Positions 1 through 11,055 of a stretch of 64,000 nt of DNA are shown piece after piece. Positions within the stretch are counted from its first letter, which is position 1, and each line of letters starts with the position of its first letter. Source of the DNA: Pinus tabuliformis. Its lineage: Eukaryota; Streptophyta; Pinopsida; Pinales; Pinaceae. Under the pieces are notes generated by a model, which ran no database searches, was not told where the DNA came from, and was given only the letters and a program-made list of their open reading frames with translations. Location of the stretch: contig CM062817.1 in the NCBI GenBank assembly GCA_031772625.1, positions 954,841,705 to 954,905,704 of the forward strand, read 5' to 3'. The translations under genes and the position numbers were made by a program.

Positions 1-1
1 T

Positions 2-1336
2 TCGTCCAGTTCTCCCTCTCCTCCTTCCTCTTCCCTTGATCAAGCTGGTAAAGCCAAAAATCAAGTAAAGGAGAAGAAGAAGAAAGAGAAGAAGAAGAAG
101 GAGCCAAAGGCGAAAAGGGGCGACTAGGCATCGTCTAGCGAAAATCCACACACTGCATTGTCCAGGCCTAAATCACCATGTGTCATTTGCAAAAGAGACC
201 ACTATCATCGATATTATCCTTGCATCCCTCGGATCTTAAGGGACTGGTCTCCTCGTTTGCACAATTCGGTGTCATCAACCTCTGATGATCATGTTGAAAA
301 TACATCGTCAACTAGTGAAAGTGAAGCACCTGGGCAAAAAGGAAAATGTCAATTTCCTTGTAAACTGTGTGAAGGCGATCACACCGTCCGCCGTTGTCCC
401 TTCTTAGACGAGGCTAAAAGATTTTTGGACGACCGTTCGGTTTCACCGTTGCGGCTTCCTCTGGGATATAAGAAACTCTTGCCGAGTCCGTCACTAGTTG
501 AAAATCCGGCTACGCCATTGTGGTCGGCCGAAGCATCTATCATTGAAGATAAACCATCTGAATCCACACCAGACGAACTTCAAAAGGTCAAGGCGACAGT
601 TGACCCGGTCTTGCCTTCAGAGAATCCATCTTCAGATGATACAGTCACCAGAGAGAACACGAACGACATCGTCCAAATTCTCTTCGTAAGCACAGACTCC
701 GATGAACATGGGGGCAGTCTACCCATTCCTTTACTACAGGAAGGAAGTTTTTCAAAGTCGTATCCAACCATCTATTCAGTCCCACCTCCAAGCAACCTAT
801 TTGTTTCCTTCGATTGGAATATACTAGGCAGACCCCGCTTACCAGCTAGTGTGCCATTTCGAATCATTGCTCAAATATATAGAATGGTCATGGCCGGTAC
901 CATCATAGATGTGGGGGATTTTGTGAGTATCCTTTCCTCAGCTGCTTGGAAAGCGCTTGGTTCTCCATCGATTTTGCCTGAAATGAGAAATCTAACAGGC
1001 TTTGAAAAAGGAACCAGTCGACCGTTAGGGATCCTTCCTAGTGTTCCGATAACATTGAGAAAGAAAACCATTCACATGAATGTAATGGTAGTCCAAGGAC
1101 CCCTGGATTATAATCTACTCCTTGGACGTGACTATATTTATTGCATGGGAGCCATTGTCTCCTCACTCTTTAGAGTAATGTGTTTTCCGCATGAAGGAAG
1201 AGTGGTCAAGCTTGTAGACCAGCTTTCATTCCCTGGTTCACACATCGAAAATAGTCAAATACCATCCCTGAATGGTCTTTTCATGCAAGGAATGTCTCAT
1301 CAATCCCCAGTTCGTCCACCTGATGAGCGCGAGTGA
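2..1336 (+). pseudogene. X1 gag (C-terminal part) and retropepsin-like protease
   Basis: One reading frame runs from base 2 to a stop at 1334-1336, broken by a single TAG at 125-127. A lysine/glutamate-rich stretch (about 50-120) is followed by two cysteine-histidine knuckles: CVICKRDHYHRYYPC (CX2CX3HX6C) and CKLCEGDHTVRRC (CX2CX3HX4C, near 357-398). A Ser/Pro/Glu-rich linker then leads to a retropepsin-like domain, with IIDVGDFVSIL near 900-935 where the active site should be and YNLLLGRDYIY near 1110-1140. X2 has DEGAS at the equivalent site, so the Asp is kept but the loop is altered here. The family role would be capsid formation and polyprotein processing. The frame is well preserved apart from the TAG. 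No ATG is claimed because the start lies upstream of the window. Confidence 0.75.
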
Positions 1337-3669
1337 TTCATGAGGACATGACTGAAACCCAGGGGGCATGCACCCTAGTTTGTTTCGGCAAGAAAACCTT
1401 GGGCATAGAGTAGGTTTCCGTGAAGGATATACGATTGGTTGACACACTCGTCCATTTAGGAAAATGGGGTTAAACTGGAATAAGATACCTTTGTTAAAAG
1501 GTAGGCCTTTCCCGATAAAACAAATGTTTTGTCTACAAATTGAGGGGTAACCTGGAAACTCTACTTCACTATACCTGGGGGCATGCAAACCTTTTGGCAT
1601 GCAAGCGAAGAGCGACCATTTATTTTTTAAATTTGTAGGTCCTCTAACCCTTTAAACTCGTAGGACTGGTTGTTTCCTAACTTGCATAAAGAAAGGATGT
1701 GGGGCAAAGCTTTAAAAAGAAATGCCATTTTTAAATGAGACATCCTTATTATATGACTGGATCGAGCAGTTTTAACGCAGAATTCAAGCTCGTTAAAAAA
1801 TAAACATAAGCAATGAGCAAATGTTTCCCCAGAGTTTAAGATCATTAAAAAATGAACCAATTTTCGGTAAATAACCATCGTGAATGTATTATCATCATCC
1901 TTGAAGCCTTGGTCGTGTTCTCATCATCACCTCCACTCTATTTTGGCCAATCATTCACCTCCATTTGATTGTTTACCCTTTTTGAGGAACAACTGCGAAG
2001 AGTGATCCTGTTAGCCATCCTTGTGACACTGCCGTGATTGGAAAATTCCAAACCTTACCTGGAATTAGCTGCTACCCGGATTTATCACTTGTTCCTCAAA
2101 AGACGAGTCTCCTTTAAGCTCTTTTCAACTGACTCGTAAAATATGAAAAGATTGCCGAGTGAATGGCCTCTCCAGCTCGTTAAAGTGACTGAAAGTGCTA
2201 TCCCTCCTTTAGATTTTAATCTTTTTGGACCTGAGGGATTATTACACAAAAAGATCGAGTGCTTGTTTTGTTCGGCTCGTTAAAATTACCAAAAATTCAT
2301 CCCTTTCGTATTGTTTTATACTTTTTCGGACTCAAGGGATTATATGACGAAAAAGGATTATTGGAGTTTTCTTTACATCCCTTTTCATACTCTCTAAAAC
2401 TGAAAAGGACCAAGTTATCTTTGTCGTTAAACTCGTTAAAAACTGAATAGCGACAAACTTGTCCATACAGACAAGAACGAGTTTCACTATCGCTAGGCTC
2501 GTTAAAACATAGTGATGGGTTTGCCCAAAGGGAAAATTATAGAACAAGCATATGTTATCCTCCTCAAGCTTGATAAAAATAAATAGGTACTGGTCAGCAA
2601 TGACTGGGGAAAAATTGGGAAGAAAACTTGAAGAAACTTTATTGGTAGCAAGTCGCTCTTGAACATGACACTTTCACTCCGCATCCGAGTCGGGTTGGGT
2701 TGTTCTGTTCACTAGTCATATCACCATGGGTCCATCGCACCATACATATTTGGGGTTAACGCCACCAATCCATCATGTCAGTGTCACCGATATGTTCAAG
2801 AGAAGTCGCTCAGAGAATTCACTTGTGTCTCATCCACTGCAATACATTTACGCTCCATTCTTTCATGATCGCCACCCTGAACCTTATGTCATCAGATCAT
2901 TTTCACCTCCATTAAAATCATTTGCTCCATTCCGTGTCATTGATGTGGGATTCACTAAGGCCCTCCTATGATGGGTTGCTTCTTGTCGACATCAGCTCAT
3001 TATCCAAGAAGTAGATCTAGGAACAACCCTTTCAGTACTTTGAAGCTTGCATGCCTCAATGGCATGTTTCTCACTTCCAGCGATAGGTTTACATCAATGG
3101 CCTTCGACCGAAAGATTTTGTGTGGTGTTCGACGCCAAGTCCCTTATTCACACCATGTGAATTGTACTGCAGTACCTTGAGGGTCATCATCATTATCGGT
3201 GATTCCTCTCGCGCTTGTTAACTGCTTACATCATTGGCTGGTAATCAGGTGATGTCTTTCCATGTTCGACTCCAGAACATCTCTCACATGGATCGACTTG
3301 TACTTTGAGTGAAGATCGAACGAGATTGAAGACCCCAGATCTAGTTTCATCCATCCGAGCTGCGATATATATTCAGGAAAATAAAGACATCAAATTTACA
3401 TCATTACTGCACAGTTAATCATCCAATCCAAAGGATGATGACTCTACCAGAATCATCAGTCTACACTCAGACGATTGTCTATCTTATTTACATGAAAATG
3501 AATTTATAAAGTTGAGAAAGGGAATGCCCGCCTCATCTAGATCATGAAAATATTATGAAGATAATGTATTGTATTGTATCTTATTACAGGTCACCTTCCA
3601 GCTCGAAAAAACTTCAGATCCTCATGATAAAGCATTTCACCCGACATCAACAGATTAACGACCTCATGC
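1337..3669 (+). other. X1 non-coding 3' internal region
   Basis: No supported coding sequence. From about 1755 onward it matches X2 (54330-56250) closely, whereas the upstream coding part does not. It carries repeated copies of a CTCGTTAAAA-type motif (for example near 1785, 1840, 2174, 2272, 2430 and 2500). Two PPT-like GGGGGCATGC strings lie at about 1360-1372 and 1574-1589. RT, RNase H and integrase are absent. Confidence 0.7.
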
Positions 3670-3682
3670 TTTAGGGGGCAAC
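3670..3682 (+). other. X1 polypurine tract
   Basis: TTTAGGGGGCAAC lies immediately before the 3' LTR start TGTTATAAAC. The same tract precedes the X2 3' LTR at 56249-56261. It is the expected primer site for plus-strand DNA synthesis. Confidence 0.8.
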
Positions 3683-4097
3683 TGTTATAAACATTTTTGG
3701 GCACTGCAACCCCAATCATAAATGTCCATAAACCAATGGCTCTTAAGTCCCTAAAAGTGTTGCCAACCTCTAAAAGAACAAGGTCAACTGATTACATCTT
3801 CTCCCAGAAGTTTTCCATGAAAAATTACTCAGAATTGGTCAAAACTGGATCATCTCACCCGCTCCATAGTCAAAGTGCGCTGCATCCCACCTAAATACAC
3901 ACAGGAGGTGCAATGCATACCGAAAAGCCCTTCTATGGGGTGCGATGGGCGAGAGTGGACAAATGGCAGGATCAATCTGCAAGGTGGAGGATCATGGAAT
4001 CTTCCAGAAACTTCTCCTGTGACACTTGCCTCTCTGCATTCGCCCAGGGATGAGTAAGAGATCATCAATCTCCAAATGGAATCAAGAACTATCAGAG
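3683..4097 (+). repeat. X1 3' LTR, left piece
   Basis: It begins TGTTATAAACATTTTTGGGC and matches the first ~415 bases of both X2 LTRs. It stops at CAGAG (4093-4097), the target duplication of Y, and continues at 21090. Confidence 0.9.
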
Positions 4098-4284
4098 TGT
4101 TGTGCTCTACAACAACCCCCCATTTCATACAATTTTTATTTTTCAAAACTACAATATGAAATGGGTCCCTTTTCATTTAAATTGGTATACACTTATCATT
4201 ATTCAAAAGGTCCCAAAAGAAATAAAACATTATAAACCTTTTTGATAAATCACTTAATCAACCTTATAATAAAGAATGAATAAT

Positions 4285-4337
4285 CCTTTATTATTGCGAT
4301 AAAGTGATCGCAATATTGCATATCGCAATAACAAAGG
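4285..4337 (+). repeat. Inverted repeat in Y 5' LTR
   Basis: Arms CCTTTATTATTGCGATA (4285-4301) and TATCGCAATAACAAAGG (4321-4337) are complementary with one mismatch across a 19-base loop. The same hairpin is in the 3' LTR (16349-16401). Further TATCGCTATCGGCAATC-type repeats follow to about 4690. Role unknown. Confidence 0.7.
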
Positions 4338-4984
4338 ATGCATGATATAAAGACCCATTGATTTTCCCCGATGCGACAATGCACAAATGACTATCGGGAA
4401 TCGGGAAGGCAAGCGATCATAACAAAAGGCCCCTCTCTGCTCCGATGCGATATCGCTATCGGCAATCAGGGAGCGTAGCATGCATCCATCTAAAGCCCAC
4501 ATTTAAAACTCCCGATGCGAATTGGCTATATCGCTATCGGCAATCGGGGATTTCGAAAGGACACCAATATAACAACTTAAAAATTCCCCCGATCGCCGAT
4601 TGCGATAAAGCTAGGCGCAGATTTCAAAAAAGATTGATAAAGCCGGGATATATTATGGTTATTTAATATTAAAGGCCTTTATCTTCCCGATAGTGATTCA
4701 ATTACGCTCAACCGCCAAAAGATCAAAGCCACGCTTAAATGAATCATTCGGCCAATAAACGATATGATGAGCATTTAAAGGATTGACAGGTTTAAATGGC
4801 CATTTAATGAAACAGTAAGGCTAAAATCTCTTCAGAGATTGTATCCGCGACCACCTTAAGTTAATCCTCCATTATTCATTGGTTAATATATCTCATTCAT
4901 ATTTGGTTTGCGCCACCAATTCTCCGCATTACGTTCATTTTCTCTCCTGTGCAGAGCTCTTCCAAAGCAGCAAATTCAAGCCAA

Positions 4985-7900
4985 ATGGGGAATAAATCTA
5001 AGAAAACTGGAACAGCTTCCGCTTCGACAGTTACAGGACAACACATTGCCGATCCAGGACCAAGCAAAAAGGGACTGATATCGGACACCACATGTCTACG
5101 ACTCGGTAAAACTACTTGGCTGAGCATCTACAATCTGATTGAGGCCGAAGAACCTGAGGTAACAACAGTGCAAGCCACAGCAGACCCGACCCGGAAGTCT
5201 GATGCTACTCTAAAGGATTTAGCCGACTCTTACCTTCATCGGATAGCAACCTGAGAACAAATTCTCCCATATACAGATGTGGTGAGATGGGAAATTGAAG
5301 AAATCCCAATCACCAACAGAACATTTTGCACCATGGACGGGAGAGTGTTCAGCTCGTTTCAACCTGATGATTTGAGGCAAATGTACCATTTGCCTGCACC
5401 AGAGAAGAAGTACAACAAAGCATTCCTGGAGAAATTTAGAAATGAAAACGACATTGAATCAGAACCCATATGGGATTGGAGGCAAAACCCAGCGAAACAA
5501 AAGCATGAGTCTTCGGGTAAGTACTCTGTCGATTCCTTGTGTTCTCCTTATTGTTATGCCGGAGTAATGATGTGTAGGTTGTGGGGGTTACATGATTCCT
5601 CAAACTTCACTATAGAGATGGTACCTTTAATGGAAGCAGCATGCAATAGTGAAATAATGGATTGGGGAAATATACTGTCTGATAAGTTAGCAACAACGGT
5701 TCTTGAATTCAGAAACAAATCCCGCGTTACTGAAAGGTTCATTCCCCCATTTTACTATAGTGCCTACATCTTGGATACCCTGTGTTTTAATTCTGAATTT
5801 CCTGTGCTGGGGTGGAGATGGACTCCACAAGACCCCATGCCCATTCATATATACCACCAGAAGTTATGGAAAGCCCACTATAAACACCATTTATATCAAG
5901 TTTGCAATGGTTTTATGTTACCCATTCACTATGCCATTTTTGACAAACCTGCTCCTAAGATTTCCTCACAAGTGGAGATTGACTTGACAGCCATAGGGAG
6001 ATGGTTCGGAGAAGAAAAATTCACCTATGTAAGAGTTTTCGGCAGCCATGCCAAGCCTCATGTCCTCCCTTTGTATACACCCGACAAACTGTTAGCCCGA
6101 GAGGTAGCATATCAGATTACATCCGAAGGAGTTACACAGACTCTAAGGAATAAAAAGAAGTAGGTTTGGCCTCCTTTTCCTCTAAGATGTGGTGTTTACA
6201 CTCTGCATGACTATAAACATGTAGAGAAAGAAGCAGATAAGATTAATGCACTGAATCTCGCCACTCTTCCTAACAGGCGATTTGATCCAAACAAAGTCGC
6301 CTACAATGCACTTGAACAGGCAAAACTCACTAAATTTGAACATAAAGATGATGAGTTTGATGACCTGTTCTCCTCAGCCAAGTCGCTATTTCAGGTTCAA
6401 TCATTAGCCAGAATGAGATATCATGATGACGGGTTAGTTGAATTTAACAGACTTAGAGAGCAGAGGTTGCAAACTCTGCCTCTAGATCTGTTAGCAATGA
6501 CCCCGATGACACAATCAAGCGAGCCTGAGCAGCGACTTACCAATGAACCTCTTGCTACATCAGAAATTGCTGGAGAAATCCAAACAAAAGAGCAGGAGGA
6601 AGGGCAAAGAAAAGAGCAGGAGGAAGTGCAGAGAAAAGAGCAGGAGGAAGTGCAGAGAAAAGAGCAGGAGGAAGTGCAGAGGAAAGAGCAGGAGCAGAGT
6701 AGCACGGACGTGAATGTAGATGCCCAGATTGACCCAAAATTTCTCCAGGAATGGCAGCAATTCGACTCAATCATAAGCAATCTTGAGAGCTCAAAGGAAG
6801 CCGATACATCCAAAGTGGCTGACACACAGGATACAACATCAAAAGAGGTTCCAAGTGGAACCAGCGGCCTACCCCTTTCTACAGGAATAGAGATAATTCC
6901 CAAGGATCCTTAGCATCAGATCGTTTTGCAAGTGGAGGATATCCCTCCATTGGATGTCTTCTACAGCCCAAAGCACAGGGCTGTAGTAAAACAACAGCGG
7001 AAAAGGAGAAGGACGGATCAACCTTCCCTATTCCCTGAACAAACAATGATAGCCAATGTGGTTTGGAAAGAGGAATTTGATCCTTTTGATGACCTTACAA
7101 AATTGTCCCAATATGCTGGAGCCTATTTGGCGGCCAGCATGGATAAGGCATCAAAAGTGACTAATCTGTTAAGAGAAAAGGACCAAGTAATCGCCTCGCT
7201 ACAAGTACAGTTATTGAAGGCACAACAAAAAGCAGAGCAACTTGAACAGCAGTTGTCTACGCAGCAACAAATTAATAATCAATTGAATAAACAATTGCAA
7301 GAAGAGAAACAAAGAATTGATTCAAGTGCAATTCAAAAGCAGAAAGAGCTGTCGGAAGCATTGGCAAAATTAAAAGCAATGAATGAACAGATGATGAAGT
7401 CGAAAGATGAGCAAATTGCTCAATTATCAGGCCAAATAGAAAAGTCCAAGAATCTTCCACAGCCTGCTGAGTTCAGAGCCGAAGCACTACATATTAACAA
7501 AGCATTGGTAACACAAATAAGACTATTATGTCAGAAGATCGCTCAAGTAGAACCCCTATGTGACATAACAACATCAATAATTGATAAATCAGTTGATGCT
7601 AGAACATACTTGGAGCAGGCCGATGAGACCTTGACCAACTTTCTTGAGTGGCAAGACACTGATGAGGGACATGCAGCTAATTTGCCAAAAATCTTAGAAT
7701 CCCATAAGGAAATCCTATTTATGGAATGGCAGTCCCAGTTAATGAAGGCAGAGAGAGCAGTTTCCAGATGCAATTTAACCACAAGTAATTTGGTTGAATT
7801 GATTAATGATACTCTCTACTTATCTAAAATGATCTCTCAATGTACCCCAGGTAAATTACTATCGGCTAAAACATTGGAGAAGTCATGTTATCAAGAGCTG

Positions 7901-8149
7901 GAGAAGAATGGGAGATTGATCGCAGGTATTAACAGTTTTACTTGGGACACCTATTGGTTGTTCCTAGTAAAACCATACAGCCAGAGAGCTGCCCTCAAAT
8001 GCCTGACAGATGCAATCGGGTGTATCATTCCCGATATACAAGATGCCACCTATGTTGCTCAACTCAATTCTTGTCTCAACCGACCTCCAGAAGTGGAACC
8101 AATGCTAGCAATATGCCAACTCAGGTCGAAAGGCATACAACCAAAGTGA
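4985..8149 (+). pseudogene. LTR-encoded accessory protein of Y, 5' LTR copy (~1054 codons)
   Basis: A single frame runs from ATG 4985 (product begins MGNKSKKTG) to the stop ending at 8149. It is broken only by TGA near 5252, TAG at 6161-6163 and TAG at 6911-6913. None of these three stops is in the 3' LTR copy, which reads CGA, CAG and TTG there. The N-terminal half (to about codon 390) looks globular, with motifs such as FCTMDGRVF and RFIPPFYYSAYILDTLCF. The middle holds four EQEEVQRK-type repeats (6589-6684). The C-terminal half is Gln/Lys/Glu-rich predicted coiled coil (about 7160-7460) followed by a conserved tail. It has no protease, RT, integrase or transposase motif. The function is unknown; a relation to plant 'putative transposon protein' families is possible but unproved. 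Confidence 0.7.
6589..6684 (+). repeat. 24-bp coding tandem repeat, four units
   Basis: Four copies of a 24-bp unit encode EQEE(G/V)QRK. The 3' LTR has only three (18654-18725). The repeat is in frame, so copy-number change does not break the protein. Confidence 0.85.
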
Positions 8150-8350
8150 TGAATCATGCTGCCGACTGCCAGATTGCTATGAGGAAGATACTGCAAATCA
8201 AGTTGTACCAATTAAGTAGGATTTTAATTTCATAGTTAGTTAGTTTTAATCAAGTATTTATAGACCCTTTCAATGCATTGGAAATGATCGTAAGTTTTTG
8301 TATATGAATTAAACCTGAAGTTGCACTACTGTACTTCAGGCATATTTTTT

Positions 8351-8358
8351 TATAAATA
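8351..8358 (+). promoter_or_regulatory. Candidate TATA box downstream of the LTR frame (Y)
   Basis: TATAAATA occurs 200 bases after the stop of the LTR-internal frame and 690 bases before the LTR end. If used for genomic RNA, the internal frame would lie in U3. The 3' LTR has TATAAAGA here. Position and sequence are the only evidence. Confidence 0.4.
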
Positions 8359-9050
8359 CTGGGCCAATTATTCCAATTTTGATAACGAAGCTTTTATGTG
8401 GATGTGCACTACTGCCTTTATTTAAAAGTATTTCTAAGTCAGAAGAAGGAATTCAAATAGCGATTGATGTTGGGAATGATTTGCAGCTCATATGGTACTA
8501 CTATCTATGTCTGAGTTCATTCTATTTATGTGAATTGTTGTTTGATCACTCTTGCTATTATCAGATATATGCGTGTGTTTTTAACAACATTCTTTACAAT
8601 TTCCACTATTGGATGTTTACAACATGCTTTTCTTTTATCATACATGTATCGATAATATAAAAGGATAAGTGTAACAATGTTTTGTTAATCACTTTGTTCA
8701 AATATTTGAACAAAGCAATCATTAAGTGAATGAATGTCTATGTTTATTGTGTAGAGTCATCTATATGCCTATCAATGAACAAAGATCATCAAGCGTTGCA
8801 CTTAAAAGAATAGAAGCCTCCCGGGATAGAATAGTCATTTATGTTTTCACTGTTAGATTAAGTCATCCACTCATTATCATTTATTAGAAACCAATCACTC
8901 ATCCATCCCCTTTTATTCATTATTGGGAAACTGGTCCCATTATATCTAGTCGGAGCCACCATCCCAAACGGAAAAGGAGTTGTATTAAGGTCCGGACCGG
9001 GTGGTTATCCCCCAATGTTGATACAACGATTTTCGGGGCATCAACATTTT

Positions 9051-9068
9051 TGGCGCTAGAAGGAGGGC
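9051..9068 (+). other. Y primer-binding site
   Basis: TGGCGCTAGAAGGAGGGC begins four bases after the 5' LTR end and starts with the TGG expected for pairing with a tRNA CCA tail. I do not assign the tRNA. It differs from the PBS of X and Z. Confidence 0.7.
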
Positions 9069-9077
9069 CAACTATGA

Positions 9078-11055
9078 ATGGCAAGCAAATCCAAATCTAC
9101 AGACCATTCTGAGAGTAAATCTCCCTCCACATCACCTCGTACTTCCCAATTGCATGCTGGTTCTCCAGTATCCAAGCAAGAAGAAGAGGAATCAACTACC
9201 ACTGCGTAAACCCATAACACTCCAGAACGATTAAGTCCTGAGTCCCCTGAAGTTCAGTTACTCATCCATAAGCTTCAAGGCTTCTCGATATCACCATAGA
9301 AACCTGAAGTATCTCAAAGCAGTGAGAGTTCGCAATTCAATCTACCTCATCCTCTCACTAGACTTCAGAGCGGAAAGCTCGGTATTGAACCTACTGAGCT
9401 GCCCTTACCTAAAAGGAAAAGGGCAAAGAAGAACATTTAAGGATCTGACGGTGAGGCACTTTCATCCACATCCTCCATTTCATCTTCCCCAGTGCGAAGT
9501 CAACCATCCACTCCCTCATTACACATTGTTATTCATCAGGGATTAGGAACTTCAACATCCCAACTTGCTCAATCTTCAATATCAAGTCCTTCCCAAACAT
9601 CTGCAATTTCATCAGCCATCTCATCCCCTACTGGTGTTTCAATGGCAAATCCATGGAATAGACCTGGTGCGGTCAATATGCCTGCACCATTACATGCATT
9701 ACCTGATGCTCCTGAAAAATGGCTACCCAAGTTTAACCCAGATGATGGAATACAAGCTGAGGAACATATTAATAACTTCATGTTATGAGTTAATTTGAAA
9801 GGAGTAACAGAGGAAGATGTTGTCGTTAGGCTTTTCCCTTACACTTTGCAAGGATCAACAGGATCCTGTATTTTTCCTTGCCTTCTGGATCCATTACCAG
9901 TTGGACCACTTACCAAGAACAGTTTCTCACTAAGTATGGTGATGATAGATCTTTAGCCACATTAATAAATGATCTCTCCAATCTTGGGATAGAGCATAGG
10001 GAACCGATTAAAGAATTCAATGCGCGATTCAATAAACTCTTGAATAAAATCCCAACGGCCTCCAAACCAAGTGAGAAAATCAGAAGCGAATGGTATATAA
10101 CTTCCCTACCTGCCAATATAGCTATTTTCGTAGACAGGGCCGGAAAACCAACTTTAGCTGAAAACATGAAAGAAGAACTTGCTGTGGAGAAACGTATTAA
10201 TGCTCTAGAAAAGAAAGCTACTCTTAAAGATAGAAAATCCAAAAAAGTTTCTTTTAAAGATGATTCAAAGAAGAAAACCCCTACAGATCCATATGATATG
10301 GAAGGTCCGCAAAAAGTCCTTAAGACTTTGTCAAATGAAATGGTTGAAATCAAAAAACAAGTAGCAGAAACCTCAACTAAAAGGCCCTTTAGAAATTTCA
10401 AGAAAACCGAATCAAAGCCACAAAATGTTATATCTAATGCAGATTCAGATCCTGAAGAAGAAGAAGAAGAGGAAACAATTTCACCAACTGATGAAGAAGA
10501 GGAAGTTGTTGAATGCCATGGAATGTGGGATTTCATACTGCCTAACTCTGATACAGAAAATGAACAAGAAGCCTTTCCTGTCACTACTAGGAGTAAAAGT
10601 ACCCCTGAACCCGTCCAAGTAGGTTCAAAGAAAAGAAGTGCAGGTGCTACTACAACAAAGGAAAAGGTATCCACAAAGAAGCCAGCTGCAACAGTTCCAC
10701 AAAACCAACCTTCAACCTCAAATATACCTTCAACATCTAAAACGTTGGTAGTATCCGATTCAATGGATTACAATATTGTTGATGATATGAAGAAAACTAA
10801 GGCAAACATTACTATGTTTGAACTTAGTAAACTAAAACATCAGCAGAAATTGCTTCTCAAGGAATTGAATGTTGTTCCTTCTTCACCTCTTCCCAGTGCT
10901 AAAGCTGCAAATGATTCAGGTCAACCACCTTCTAGTAGGATTGAAGCTACTGATACGATTCTGATTGGAGACAGATCAAATTCCCATACTCCTCCTTTCC
11001 TCTTAACCTATGAGATTTATAATCGAAATCTGCACAATTGTTTGATTGAATCTGG
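9078..11055 (+). pseudogene. Y gag, running into the start of protease
   Basis: It starts at ATG 9078 (product begins MASKSKST), 10 bases after the PBS. The first part is interrupted by stops near 9207, 9297 and 9438 and continues through a gag-type segment (GVTEEDVVVRLFPYTLQG) to a frameshift near 9855. The second part (about 9860-11055) has the capsid-like segment WTTYQEQFLTKYGDDRSL, Lys-rich linkers and an acidic run (about 10450-10510). No CCHC zinc knuckle is visible, so RNA binding may rest on basic stretches. The end runs into the protease active site, where catalytic Asp is Glu (LIESGG) and an extra G shifts the frame. The capsid role is family knowledge. Confidence 0.75.

Larger units (their letters stand above)
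4098..9046 (+). repeat. Y 5' LTR (4949 bp)
   Basis: It matches 16162-21084 end to end, with occasional substitutions, one 24-bp repeat-unit difference (6589-6684 region) and two 1-nt differences. These account exactly for the 26-bp length difference. TATA-like sites lie before the internal frame (TTAATATATC, about 4883-4893) and after it (TATAAATA, 8351-8358). A GCGATA-rich cluster of inverted repeats occupies 4285-4690. Bases 8150-9046 hold no recognised gene. Confidence 0.92.

Noticed and set aside
2726..2971. 81-codon open frame in the X1 3' region, also open in X2 (55305-55550)
   Set aside because: Comparing the copies, amino-acid-changing differences outnumber silent ones, so it behaves as non-coding sequence that happens to stay open.
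3850..4176. Antisense frame of about 94-108 codons in X LTRs (also 47517-47801, 56416-56694)
   Set aside because: No domain, opposite to the element, and the first copy runs across the Y junction. Its persistence follows from LTR similarity.
6589..6684. Regular short repeats that could suggest CRISPR
   Set aside because: The units are contiguous without spacers, in frame, and in a eukaryotic retroelement.
6421..6903. Minus-strand frames opposite the LTR gene with Leu/Ser/Cys repeats
   Set aside because: Mirror image of the 24-bp acidic repeat on the plus strand.
9910..10674. 254-codon minus-strand frame in Y
   Set aside because: Ser/Phe-rich shadow of the Lys/Glu-rich gag on the plus strand.
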